From positions 1 through 64,000 of the forward strand of contig CBJLMB010000019.1 in NCBI GenBank assembly GCA_966424055.1: a stretch of DNA of 64,000 bases, written 5' to 3'. The position numbers were made by a program, and so were the translations under genes. Source of the DNA: Deminuibacter sp966424055 (GTDB lineage: Bacteria; Bacteroidota; Bacteroidia; Chitinophagales; Chitinophagaceae). Below are positions 9,091 to 16,905 of this stretch, one piece after another. How positions within the stretch are numbered: position 1 is the stretch's first letter; every line of letters begins with the position of its first letter. Below the pieces are notes generated by a model. It was not told the origin of the DNA. It was given only the letters and a program-made list of their open reading frames with translations, and made no database searches.

Positions 9091-9101
9091 ATACGGATCA
9101 G

Positions 9102-9176
9102 GGAGATTGAGGGGATTCGAACCCCCGGCCTTCAGAGCCACAATCTGACGCTCTAACCAACTGAGCTACAACCTCC
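9102..9176 (-). tRNA. tRNA-His (anticodon GTG)
   Basis: The minus strand folds as a full cloverleaf. The acceptor GAGGTTG pairs with CAATCTC, the D-arm is GCTC...GAGC, the anticodon stem TCAGA/TCTGA holds the loop TTGTGGC with anticodon GTG, and the T-arm is GGGGG-TTCGAAT-CCCCT. The extra 5' G (G-1) opposite discriminator C73 is the identity element specific to histidine tRNAs. CCA is not encoded. The small ORFs across this region are shadows. Confidence 0.96.
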
Positions 9177-9345
9177 ATTTTCCCGTTCTCTTTTCGGGAG
9201 GGGGTGCAAAAATAGAGAAAAACAAATGATCCTGCAAAAACTGAACAAAGATTTCTTTGAATACTCACCTGAATATTTAACTTATTGCGTTGCAAACCTT
9301 TGTTAATTAGGGAAGCGGCTTTGAACAAGAATATCATATTTACAT

Positions 9346-9353
9346 TATTTTTG
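9346..9353 (+). promoter_or_regulatory. -7 box just before the Prc-like protease gene (TATTTTTG)
   Basis: This matches TAnnTTTG. A TTTG at 9320-9323 lies 22 bases upstream, slightly longer than ideal. The transcript would start near base 9360, at or just after the annotated start codon. Confidence 0.5.
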
Positions 9354-9358
9354 AGGGA

Positions 9359-11530
9359 ATGACCCGAAAAATATTAAGAATCATGATGAGCAGAAAAGTG
9401 CTACCCCTGGTGCTGATAGTGTTATTTGGTGTAACATTCTGGGCGTTTAAAAGCAGGAGCAGTGATGATAGTGCTTTGGTTAAGCAACAAAAATTACTCG
9501 CTACCGTTGGTATTATACTGGAACAGAAACATTACAGTCCTAAGGTGATCGATGATGCTTTTTCTAAAGTGATCTTCAAAAAATACCTGGAAGCACTGGA
9601 TCCGGATAAAGACCTGTTTTTGCAGAGCGATATTCAAAGCCTGCGGAAATTTGAAACAACCATCGATGATGAAATCCATGGTTCCCCTTTGCTTTTCTTT
9701 CCCACTGCAAGTGGCATTTATACAAAAAGGGTAGATGAAGCGATCGCTATTTACAAAGCGCAGCTCACCAAACCTTTTACATTTACAGCAGATGAATCAG
9801 TGCAGATGGAAAGGGATTCGCTGGACTATCCTTCAAATGAAGCAGACCGCAAAGAAGTATGGCGCAAACGCCTGAAATACCTGACACTTGAACGCTATGC
9901 CGACTTAATTGACCAGCGCGAAAAAAGCAAGGCTTCAGACTCTATCCACAACAAAAAAGATGAACAGCTGGAAGCTGAGGCACGCAGCAAGGTGCTGAAA
10001 TCAATGGACCGTAATTTCAACCGGCTGAAAGCTAAATTCAACGAAGAAGAACAATTCAGTTTGTTTGTGAACACCATCACAGAAGAAATGGACCCGCATA
10101 CCAATTATTTTCCTCCTGTTGAAAAAAGAGCGTTTGACGAAGAAATGAGTAACCGCTTTTATGGTATCGGTGCACAGCTGCAGGGCAGTGAAGACGGTAA
10201 TATCAAAGTGGCGAGCCTGGTAACCGGCAGTCCTGCCTGGAAAAGCGGGCAGATTCAGGTGAACGACCTGATCACTAAAGTGGCACAGGGCAATGAAGAA
10301 TTTGTTGATATCACCGGCCTTGCCGTGGAAGATGTGGTAAAACTGATACGCGGCAACAAGGGCACAGAAGTACGCCTTACTTTGAAAAAAGCCGATGGTA
10401 CAGTGAAAGTGGTTTCTTTGATCAGGGATGAGATTGTTCAGGATGAGGCTTTTGCAAGAAGCGCTATCGTTAATAATAACGGCAAAAAAATAGGCTATAT
10501 CTATTTGCCCGAGTTTTATGCCGATTTTGAACGGCAGGATGGCGCCCGCTGCTCTGTTGATGTGGCCAAGGAAGTGCAGAAGCTGAAGAATGAAAAAGTA
10601 GATGGTATTATATTGGATCTCCGCAATAATGGCGGCGGATCTTTATATGAAGTGGTTCAGATGGTAGGGCTGTTTGTAAAAACAGGTCCTGTGGTACAGG
10701 TGAAAGACAGGGATGGCCAACCGCTGGTGCTCAGCGATACCGATGCTGGCCAGCTGTACGATGGCCCGCTGGCTGTAATGGTAAATGAACTGAGCGCTTC
10801 TGCTTCTGAAATTTTTGCCGCAGCGATACAGGATTACAAACGTGGCATCATCATAGGTAGTACTTCCACATTCGGAAAAGGCACTGTGCAGAAAAGCCTG
10901 CCCCTTGGCAAGCCGATCGACCTGTTCAGCGGGCGTACTGAATATGGCGCGCTGAAGCTGACATTTGAAAAGTTCTACCGCATCAATGGTGGCTCTACCC
11001 AGCTGAAAGGTGTGGCTCCCGATGTGGTGCTGCCCGATCCGTATGAATACCTCAAATTCAGGGAAAAAGACAATCCTGCAGCACTGAAATGGGACCAGAT
11101 CGCTAAAATCAATTATGCTACCTGGGATGGTAACCTGAATGTGGATTCCATTAAACGCAGTGCAGAGCAGCGCATCAACAACAATACAGCCTATAAAACC
11201 ATTCGTGACAATACTGATTGGCTGAATAAAAATGTAGACAAAGAATACAGCCTGAACCTCATCAAATACCGGGAAGAACAGAAAAAACTGAGGGCGATAG
11301 GCAAGCAAAATGAAGCAGCTATAAAACTGGCCAAACAAATGGATGTGGCCGTACCAGCAGCAGATAAAGACAAGTTCTTTAACAATCCCGATAAAGCAAA
11401 AGGTGACCGTTACCAGCAGTGGCTGAAAAACCTGCGTTCAGATATTTATATCGACGAAACTGCAAGAGTGGTAGGCGATATGACAGCTGGACCGGTTAAT
11501 ACTGTTACTGTAAAAAACATTCAGAAATAA
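9359..11530 (+). CDS. Carboxy-terminal processing protease (Prc/Tsp type, S41)
   Basis: This 723-residue periplasmic serine protease cleaves proteins from their C-termini, as E. coli Prc does. It has an N-terminal membrane anchor or signal (VLPLVLIVLFGVTFWAF), a long N-terminal Tsp domain, a PDZ domain (about residues 255-350, GIGAQLQ...ITKVAQG) and the S41 catalytic domain. The catalytic pair is visible: Ser481 in SASASE and Lys507 in FGKGTVQ. A C-terminal Prc-type extension follows. Length and order fit the large Prc class rather than the shorter CtpA class. In-frame ATGs at 9383 and 9386 are alternative starts, made attractive by a -7 box at 9346-9353 that would place the RNA start near 9360. 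Confidence 0.94.
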   Translation: MTRKILRIMMSRKVLPLVLIVLFGVTFWAFKSRSSDDSALVKQQKLLATVGIILEQKHYSPKVIDDAFSKVIFKKYLEALDPDKDLFLQSDIQSLRKFETTIDDEIHGSPLLFFPTASGIYTKRVDEAIAIYKAQLTKPFTFTADESVQMERDSLDYPSNEADRKEVWRKRLKYLTLERYADLIDQREKSKASDSIHNKKDEQLEAEARSKVLKSMDRNFNRLKAKFNEEEQFSLFVNTITEEMDPHTNYFPPVEKRAFDEEMSNRFYGIGAQLQGSEDGNIKVASLVTGSPAWKSGQIQVNDLITKVAQGNEEFVDITGLAVEDVVKLIRGNKGTEVRLTLKKADGTVKVVSLIRDEIVQDEAFARSAIVNNNGKKIGYIYLPEFYADFERQDGARCSVDVAKEVQKLKNEKVDGIILDLRNNGGGSLYEVVQMVGLFVKTGPVVQVKDRDGQPLVLSDTDAGQLYDGPLAVMVNELSASASEIFAAAIQDYKRGIIIGSTSTFGKGTVQKSLPLGKPIDLFSGRTEYGALKLTFEKFYRINGGSTQLKGVAPDVVLPDPYEYLKFREKDNPAALKWDQIAKINYATWDGNLNVDSIKRSAEQRINNNTAYKTIRDNTDWLNKNVDKEYSLNLIKYREEQKKLRAIGKQNEAAIKLAKQMDVAVPAADKDKFFNNPDKAKGDRYQQWLKNLRSDIYIDETARVVGDMTAGPVNTVTVKNIQK

Positions 11531-11600
11531 AACACCGGCACAAACAGAATAGTGTTGTTGGTGTATGTATTTGCTGTGGCTTTAACATAACCTGCTTTGT

Positions 11601-12119
11601 ATGGCTGAGGATGTAAATGAGAAAAAGTGGTTTGCACTGTACACAAAACCCCGCTGGGAAAAAAAGATCAGTGCCGTACTGGTGAAGAAAGACGTAGAAT
11701 GCTGGTGTCCTTTGCAAAAGCAGGTACGCCAGTGGAGTGACAGGAAAAAAGTGATTGAAGATCCCGTGTTTAAATCGTATGTATTTGTAAAGATCACTGA
11801 ACAGGAGCGACTGAAAGTATTACAAACAGATGGTGTGCTGAATTTTGTGTATTACCTGGGTAAACCAGCCATTATAAGGGAAGAGGAAATTCAAACCATT
11901 AAATCGTACCTGCTGCAAAAAGATGCGGCGATATCTGTACAGTCTGTAGAAAGCTTTGAAAAAGATACACGCATCCGTATTAAACAGGGTGTGTTTATGG
12001 ACCAGGAAGGGAAGGTAGTGCGCATTACCGGTAAACGTAAAGTGTACGTGAGCCTCGAAAGCCTGGGGCAGGTGATGATCGTGGAATTCCCTGCAGATCA
12101 TCTTGAGCCGGTCAAATAG
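11601..12119 (+). CDS. UpxY/NusG-family transcription antiterminator
   Basis: This 172-residue protein has an N-terminal NGN domain (KKWFALYTKPRWEKKISAVL; PVFKSYVFVKI; NFVYYLGKPAIIREEEI) and a C-terminal KOW-like domain (about residues 122-168, IKQGVFMDQEGKVVRITGKR). It is a specialised NusG paralogue of the UpxY/RfaH type. Such proteins bind RNA polymerase and let it pass terminators within particular long operons, most often capsule or exopolysaccharide clusters. Here no polysaccharide cluster follows: a terminator begins 20 bases downstream and the next gene is convergent. Its target must lie elsewhere. The essential nusG usually sits beside ribosomal protein genes, which are absent here. 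Confidence 0.87.
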   Translation: MAEDVNEKKWFALYTKPRWEKKISAVLVKKDVECWCPLQKQVRQWSDRKKVIEDPVFKSYVFVKITEQERLKVLQTDGVLNFVYYLGKPAIIREEEIQTIKSYLLQKDAAISVQSVESFEKDTRIRIKQGVFMDQEGKVVRITGKRKVYVSLESLGQVMIVEFPADHLEPVK

Positions 12120-12139
12120 CAGAAGGATAAACTAAAAAT

Positions 12140-12177
12140 AAAGCCGGGCCTTGCATAATGCATGACCCGGCTTTTTT
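12140..12177. terminator. Terminator between the UpxY-type gene and ychF
   Basis: AAAGCCGGG (12140-12148) pairs with CCCGGCTTT (12166-12174), with an inner TGCAT/ATGCA stem. It is followed by T residues on the plus strand and by a U-run (TTTATTTTT) on the minus strand, so it can end both convergent genes. Confidence 0.88.
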
Positions 12178-12194
12178 ATTGTATAGGATCACCG

Positions 12195-13298
12195 TTAAAC
12201 ATTAAACCTGAAATGCATAATATCACCGTCTTCCACCAGGTAATCTTTGCCCTGTACGGCCAGCTTGCCATTGTCGCGGCAGGCTGCTTCTGAACCGTAT
12301 TTAATAAAGTCGGTGTACTTGATCACTTCAGCGCGGATAAAGCCTTTTTCAAAATCGCTGTGGATTACGCCGGCTGCCTGTGGTGCCAGCATGCCCCTGG
12401 TGATGGTCCAGGCGCGTACTTCCTGCACGCCCGCTGTGAAATAAGTGATCAGGTGAAGCAGGCGATAGGTTGATTTAATTAACCTGGCCACACCGCTTTC
12501 CTGCAATCCCATGTCTTCCAGGAACAATTGCCTGTCGTCAAAGTTTTCCATTACAGCGATCTCACTTTCGATGGCCGCGCTCACAAACAGTATCTCTGCA
12601 TTTTCATCTTTCACAGCTTCCTGCACGGCTTGTGTATGTTTATTGCCGTTGACAACAGATTTTTCATCAACATTGCATACATAAATAACCGGTTTAATGG
12701 TGAGCAGGAAAAGATCCTGCAGGTGTTTATCCCGGTCTTCGGGTGTCACTGAAAAAGCCCTTGCATTTTTTCCCTGTTCGAGATGTGCTTTCAGGGATTG
12801 CAGTATTTCCAGTCCGCGCACAGCTTCCTTGTCACCACCGGTACGGGCCTGTTTTTCGGTACGGGCAATTTTTTTCTCCACGCTTTCCAGGTCTTTCAGC
12901 TGCAGCTCGGTGTCGATGATTTCCTTGTCGCGTACGGGGTTCACACTGCCATCAACATGGATCACATTGTCGTCATCGAAACAGCGCAGTACATGTATAA
13001 TGGCATCTGTGTTCCGGATATTGCCGAGGAACTGGTTACCAAGTCCTTCGCCTTTGCTGGCACCTTTTACCAGGCCGGCAATATCAACAATCTCCACTGT
13101 TGTAGGAACCACGCGTTGTGGTTTCACCAGTTTTTCCAGTTCGATCAAACGTTCATCCGGTACAGTGATCACCCCAACATTGGGTTCTATTGTACAGAAA
13201 GGAAAATTGGCTGCCTGAGCCTTGGCATTGCTCAGGGCATTGAATAATGTTGATTTTCCCACATTGGGCAATCCCACAATACCTGCTTGTAAAGCCAT
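12195..13298 (-). CDS. ychF: Redox-regulated ATPase YchF
   Basis: YchF is an Obg-family P-loop protein that prefers ATP to GTP and associates with ribosomes. The 367-residue length is normal. The Walker A motif GLPNVGKS lies at residues 8-15, the switch region NFPFCTIEPNVG follows, and DIAGLVKGAS holds the G3 motif. The usual NKxD specificity motif is replaced by NVDE, as expected for an ATP-preferring YchF. The C-terminal TGS-like domain is present (ITYFTAGVQEVRAWTI...GDIMHFRFNV). The gene is monocistronic and convergent with the UpxY-type gene. Confidence 0.96.
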   Translation of the reverse strand: MALQAGIVGLPNVGKSTLFNALSNAKAQAANFPFCTIEPNVGVITVPDERLIELEKLVKPQRVVPTTVEIVDIAGLVKGASKGEGLGNQFLGNIRNTDAIIHVLRCFDDDNVIHVDGSVNPVRDKEIIDTELQLKDLESVEKKIARTEKQARTGGDKEAVRGLEILQSLKAHLEQGKNARAFSVTPEDRDKHLQDLFLLTIKPVIYVCNVDEKSVVNGNKHTQAVQEAVKDENAEILFVSAAIESEIAVMENFDDRQLFLEDMGLQESGVARLIKSTYRLLHLITYFTAGVQEVRAWTITRGMLAPQAAGVIHSDFEKGFIRAEVIKYTDFIKYGSEAACRDNGKLAVQGKDYLVEDGDIMHFRFNV

Positions 13299-13384
13299 GT
13301 TGCGCTATTAGATTTAAGATGTTAGGTGGGCAAACCTGCACAATGGCCGGTAAGCCCATTAATTCATTCCGGCCGCAAAAGTAG

Positions 13385-13530
13385 TGATTCGGGGGGATTG
13401 ATGGAGGGGATTGTTGGATGGTTTGATGGTTGTATTGTTGGATGGTTCGATTGTTAGATTGTTAGATGGTTCAATTGTTAGATGGTTCAATTGTTGGATG
13501 GTTTGATGGTTAAAGAGGGGGATTGATGGT
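13385..13530 (+). repeat. Degenerate G/T-rich tandem repeat block
   Basis: Between divergent ychF and the SpmA-SpmB gene, about 145 bases consist of drifting units such as GATGGTTTGATGG, ATTGTTGGATGG and ATTGTTAGATGG. Purines and T dominate and C is nearly absent on this strand. There is no constant unit or spacer, so it is not a CRISPR array. It ends beside the palindrome GTTGCATATGCAAC (13529-13542). Confidence 0.8.
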
Positions 13531-13621
13531 TGCATATGCAACTATTTGCTGTGTCCATTGAGGTAATAAGAAGGGGCTGGCCTGCAGCCGCATCTGGCTC
13601 ATGTATCTACCACAACAAATA

Positions 13622-13675
13622 ATGCCCCATCCAACCATCAAACCATCCCACAATCTCCCAACAATCAACCAGAAT
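13622..13675 (-). repeat. Inverted copy of the tandem repeat block
   Basis: This stretch (CCATCCAACCATCAAACC and on) carries the same unit style as 13385-13530 in the opposite orientation, 90 bases away. The two blocks could form an imperfect large stem. The DNA between holds nothing I recognise. Confidence 0.7.
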
Positions 13676-13713
13676 CCATTATTTTTAGGTTACCCGTTAT
13701 ATAAATCATTTAC

Positions 13714-14946
13714 ATGGCATTAAACTTTGTCTGGATCGCTTTTTTTATCATTGCCTTTATCATTGCATGTTGCAAGTATATTTTTTTACAGGATACAGAA
13801 ATTTTTAAAGTACTGGTAGATGGGCTGTTCGATTCGGCTAAAAGCACGGTAACCGATGTAGCCTTTCCGCTGGCCGGTTCCATGGTGTTTTTTATGGGGC
13901 TGATGAATATTGCTGAAAAAGCAGGTGGTGTCAACTGGCTGGCAAGACGGCTGGGACCTTTTATGAAAAGACTGTTTCCGGATGTGCCTGCCAATCACCC
14001 GGCTATGGGAGAGATGGTGATGAACTTCAGTGCCAATATGCTGGGGCTGGATAATGCTGCCACACCATTTGGTCTGAAAGCGATGGAAAGTCTGCAGTCG
14101 CTCAATCCCAGTAAAGAAACAGCTTCCAATGCGCAGATCATGTTCCTGGTGCTGCATACCAGCGGACTTACACTGATACCGCTGTCCATCATTTCGTACC
14201 GGCTTGCTGCGGGATCTACCCAGGCTGCCAGTATATTTATTCCCTGTGTGCTGGGCACTGTATGTACCACGCTGGCGGGTATCCTGGTGGTTAGTTTCAG
14301 GCAAAAACTGAAATGGGATATTGTGCTGATCGGCTGGCTGGCTGCTATTATAGCCGGTGTATTGCTGTTGTTGTTCTGGGTAGGGAATATGCCGCCGGTG
14401 CAAAAAGAAACATTCAGCAAAGTGGCCGGTAACCTTGTTCTGCTGCTGGTGATCGTGCTGATCATTGCGGCGGGTGCCTGGAAAAAAATACCTGTCTTCG
14501 ATTGTTTTATTGACGGCGCCAAAAACGGGTTTGATGTGGTGCTAAAAGTGATCCCTTACCTTGTGGGTATGCTGGTGGCCATCAGGATTTTCAGGGACAG
14601 CGGTGCGCTTGGCTATATTGTAGACGGACTTACCTATTTAATTCATTTTACCGGTATCAATACTGATTTTACACCTGCATTGCCGGTAGCCATTATGAAG
14701 CCCTTCAGTGGCAGTGGTGCCCGCGGGCTGATGCTGGATGTGATGAAAACCTACCAGCCTGATTCCTTTGTAGGCAAACTGGCCTGTACCTTTCATGGAT
14801 CTGCAGATACTACTTTTTATATTGTAGCATTGTATTTTGGCAGTGTAGGTATTAAGAAAGTGCGTTATGCCATCTGGGCAGGCATGCTTACCGACCTGAT
14901 CGGTGTAGTGGCCGCATTGCTGATCGGGTATGCATTTTTTAAATAA
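13714..14946 (+). CDS. Fused SpmA-SpmB-type nucleoside-recognition (Gate) membrane protein
   Basis: This 410-residue inner-membrane protein joins the two halves that are separate proteins, SpmA and SpmB, in Bacillus. The N-terminal half (residues 1-205) carries the SpmA-like GEMVMNFSANMLGLDNAATPFGLKAM motif. The C-terminal half (about 230-410) carries SpmB-like elements: FDCFIDGAKNGFDVVLKVIPYL and PFSGSGARGLMLDVM, then FHGSADTTFY. About ten hydrophobic segments are visible. The family is related to nucleoside transporter gate domains; in Bacillus it affects spore core dehydration. This organism should not sporulate, so the role here is unknown, possibly transport of a small molecule. The fusion is common in Bacteroidota. 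Confidence 0.88.
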   Translation: MALNFVWIAFFIIAFIIACCKYIFLQDTEIFKVLVDGLFDSAKSTVTDVAFPLAGSMVFFMGLMNIAEKAGGVNWLARRLGPFMKRLFPDVPANHPAMGEMVMNFSANMLGLDNAATPFGLKAMESLQSLNPSKETASNAQIMFLVLHTSGLTLIPLSIISYRLAAGSTQAASIFIPCVLGTVCTTLAGILVVSFRQKLKWDIVLIGWLAAIIAGVLLLLFWVGNMPPVQKETFSKVAGNLVLLLVIVLIIAAGAWKKIPVFDCFIDGAKNGFDVVLKVIPYLVGMLVAIRIFRDSGALGYIVDGLTYLIHFTGINTDFTPALPVAIMKPFSGSGARGLMLDVMKTYQPDSFVGKLACTFHGSADTTFYIVALYFGSVGIKKVRYAIWAGMLTDLIGVVAALLIGYAFFK

Positions 14947-14983
14947 AAGAGTGGGGCACTCCTGAAGAGTGCCCCACTCTTTT
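14945..14983. terminator. Bidirectional terminator, 17-bp stem
   Basis: Bases 14945-14961 pair perfectly with 14967-14983 around the loop CTGAA. The stem is G/C-rich inside with A4/T4 ends. It overlaps the stop of the SpmA-SpmB gene and abuts the end of the phosphoesterase gene, so it serves both convergent genes. Confidence 0.93.
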
Positions 14984-16835
14984 AAAACTGCAGGCAAGTA
15001 ATACTACCATCCATCGTGCTCACAATGATTTTGTTTTTATCCAATGGCATTATGCTGTTCACCATGCAATTGGATATTTTGTGTTTCCATTCCACCTGGT
15101 TTTGCGGCTTGTTCACGGCGCATACCATACCTGAATGGGTGGGTACCAATACCAGGTTGTTCTTTTCAATAATAGCAGTGGGGCAAAGCTCGTATCCCAG
15201 CTGAAGGGGAGCATGCCAGCTGAGCTGCATATCATCTGCTGTGCTGGATATGCCGTATAGTTCGCCTTCCATTGTTTTTACATATACCAGGCTGCTGTCT
15301 GTTGATAGGCCCATCGATTCACGCACACGGATCGAGGGCATTTGTTTCCGCCAGATCACCTGTCCTGTTGATGCATCAAAAGCGGTCATATAGCGGTCTG
15401 GTGCAACAATGAATACACGGGCATGTGCGGCTACCGGGTAACAGGTGGCGGGAGAGAACATGCGGTTGGATGAACCATTATTCCATTTCCATACCAGCTT
15501 GCCTGTGGCTTTGTCAAGGGCATAAAAATCATTGCCCCAGCAGCCAAAATAAATTTTATCACCATACAGCAATGGCCGGTCTACCACAAAACCTTTTACA
15601 TCAGCGAAATCCCACAGCAGTTTACCGGTAATAAGATCGATGGCCCTGAAATGCCCATCGGATGAACCGATATATACATGATCCTTTTCGATAACGGCGC
15701 TGGCCACATTGGGTTTTTCTGTAGCATACTTCCATTGCAGCTGGCCTTTTGCAGACAGGCAATAAATAAAACGGTCTGTAGAAGCTACTACCACACGGTC
15801 ACCGGCAACAGCGGGTGTGGAATAAATTTTACCACCGGTACGAAAGGCCCAGCTCTTTTTGCCTGTTTTACTGTTAAGTGCATAGATCCATCCGTCGGTA
15901 TCTGTACCAATGATCTGCTGGTTCAGCATGGCAGTGCCGGCGCCGATATCGCTTTTGGCCTTGTACTGCCACAGCTGCTTCACCTGCGGATAAGTGTTAT
16001 TGACTGTATAAGAAGGCCGGTAATAATGCGCAGTGTCTTTTGAAAAATCCAGCTGGTGCAAAGCAACAGTTGTCCATACGGGCAGTGTTTCCACGCCTGG
16101 TTTTCTTACCTGGAAAAACAGTGTGCCCTTATCGAAGCTGACAATATTATAACCACCTACCGCATCCTTTGCGCGCAGGTTAGAGCGGCCCATTACACCG
16201 GGTATACCTTCAAAACGGTAAGGATGGTTGGCATGGCCATGACCGCAGAGTATAAGCTGTGTGTTGTGCTGCTTCAGCATATCGATGGCCTCGTACCAGT
16301 TGTTCTGCGCAGAATCCTGTGGGTAGTGGTTCAGGTAGATCACCGGCATATGGGCATTAGGAAGATGGTGCAATACTGAATCGAGCCATACCAGGTTTTC
16401 ACGCGGTACCTGCCCGGGACCCATGCGCATATTGGGACCAGAGCTGGTGCCGGCGAACAATAGTCCATTATAAGTAAAAGCAAAAGTTTCGGCGCCGAAA
16501 ATTGTTCTGAAGCTGTTGGCGCCGCTTTCACTCCAGTTGGCATCGTGGTTACCGGGGATAATATGCCAGGGTTTATTGAGGCTGTCGAGAATTTGTTTGG
16601 CCAGCCGCAGCTCTGTATCGGCGCCAAATTCGGTGATATCGCCGGTGATCACAACAAATTTCAGTGAATCGTTCGCATTGATATCCTTCACTGTTCTGCG
16701 CAAATCTTCTGCGCCTGTTTCGCTACCTACATGTGTGTCTGAGACAAATGCAAACTGAAAGCGGGACTGGGCATTAAGCCTGGAAAAAAATACAAGAAGC
16801 AGCAGGAAACAGGAGAGGAGAGTTGTTTTTTTCAT
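14982..16835 (-). CDS. Secreted metallophosphoesterase fused to PQQ-like beta-propeller
   Basis: The 617-residue protein has a signal peptide (ending RLNAQ), then a calcineurin-like metallophosphoesterase domain. All metal-binding motifs are visible: D33-T-H35, G65-D66, G95-N-H-D98, H170 and the GHGH at 198-201. From about residue 290 to the end is a PQQ/WD40-like beta-propeller built of blades such as GWIYALNSKTGKKSWAF and DFYALDKATGKLVWKW. The first half should hydrolyse a phosphomonoester or diester outside the cytoplasm. The propeller may bind substrate or a partner; there is no proof that it binds PQQ. It follows the first SusC/SusD pair on the same strand, behind a hairpin, which suggests a phosphorylated or phosphate-linked substrate. 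The ATG at 16835 directly begins the signal peptide. Confidence 0.88.
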   Translation of the reverse strand: MKKTTLLSCFLLLLVFFSRLNAQSRFQFAFVSDTHVGSETGAEDLRRTVKDINANDSLKFVVITGDITEFGADTELRLAKQILDSLNKPWHIIPGNHDANWSESGANSFRTIFGAETFAFTYNGLLFAGTSSGPNMRMGPGQVPRENLVWLDSVLHHLPNAHMPVIYLNHYPQDSAQNNWYEAIDMLKQHNTQLILCGHGHANHPYRFEGIPGVMGRSNLRAKDAVGGYNIVSFDKGTLFFQVRKPGVETLPVWTTVALHQLDFSKDTAHYYRPSYTVNNTYPQVKQLWQYKAKSDIGAGTAMLNQQIIGTDTDGWIYALNSKTGKKSWAFRTGGKIYSTPAVAGDRVVVASTDRFIYCLSAKGQLQWKYATEKPNVASAVIEKDHVYIGSSDGHFRAIDLITGKLLWDFADVKGFVVDRPLLYGDKIYFGCWGNDFYALDKATGKLVWKWNNGSSNRMFSPATCYPVAAHARVFIVAPDRYMTAFDASTGQVIWRKQMPSIRVRESMGLSTDSSLVYVKTMEGELYGISSTADDMQLSWHAPLQLGYELCPTAIIEKNNLVLVPTHSGMVCAVNKPQNQVEWKHKISNCMVNSIMPLDKNKIIVSTMDGSITCLQF

Positions 16836-16865
16836 TGTGCTGGTATTTGATGGCAGGATAAAATA

Positions 16866-16893
16866 CAACCGGAAGCCCCAGGGCTTCCGGTTG
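16866..16893 (-). terminator. Hairpin between the first susD-like gene and the phosphoesterase gene
   Basis: CAACCGGAAGCC pairs with GGCTTCCGGTTG (12 bp, 4-base loop). On the minus strand it is followed by TATTTTATC, a weak U-run, so it may only partly reduce transcription into the phosphoesterase gene. Confidence 0.65.
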
Positions 16894-16905
16894 AGGTGAT
16901 GCTGA

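Noticed and set aside
9098..9337. Short protein frame over the tRNA-His gene
   Set aside because: This frame is produced by the tRNA sequence itself; similar frames appear over many tRNA genes.
10643..11338. 231-residue frame antisense to the Prc-like protease gene
   Set aside because: It is a shadow of the protease gene with no recognisable domain or start context.
13385..13530. CRISPR-like repetitive block
   Set aside because: Units drift in length and sequence and no unique spacers of even length separate them; no cas genes are nearby.
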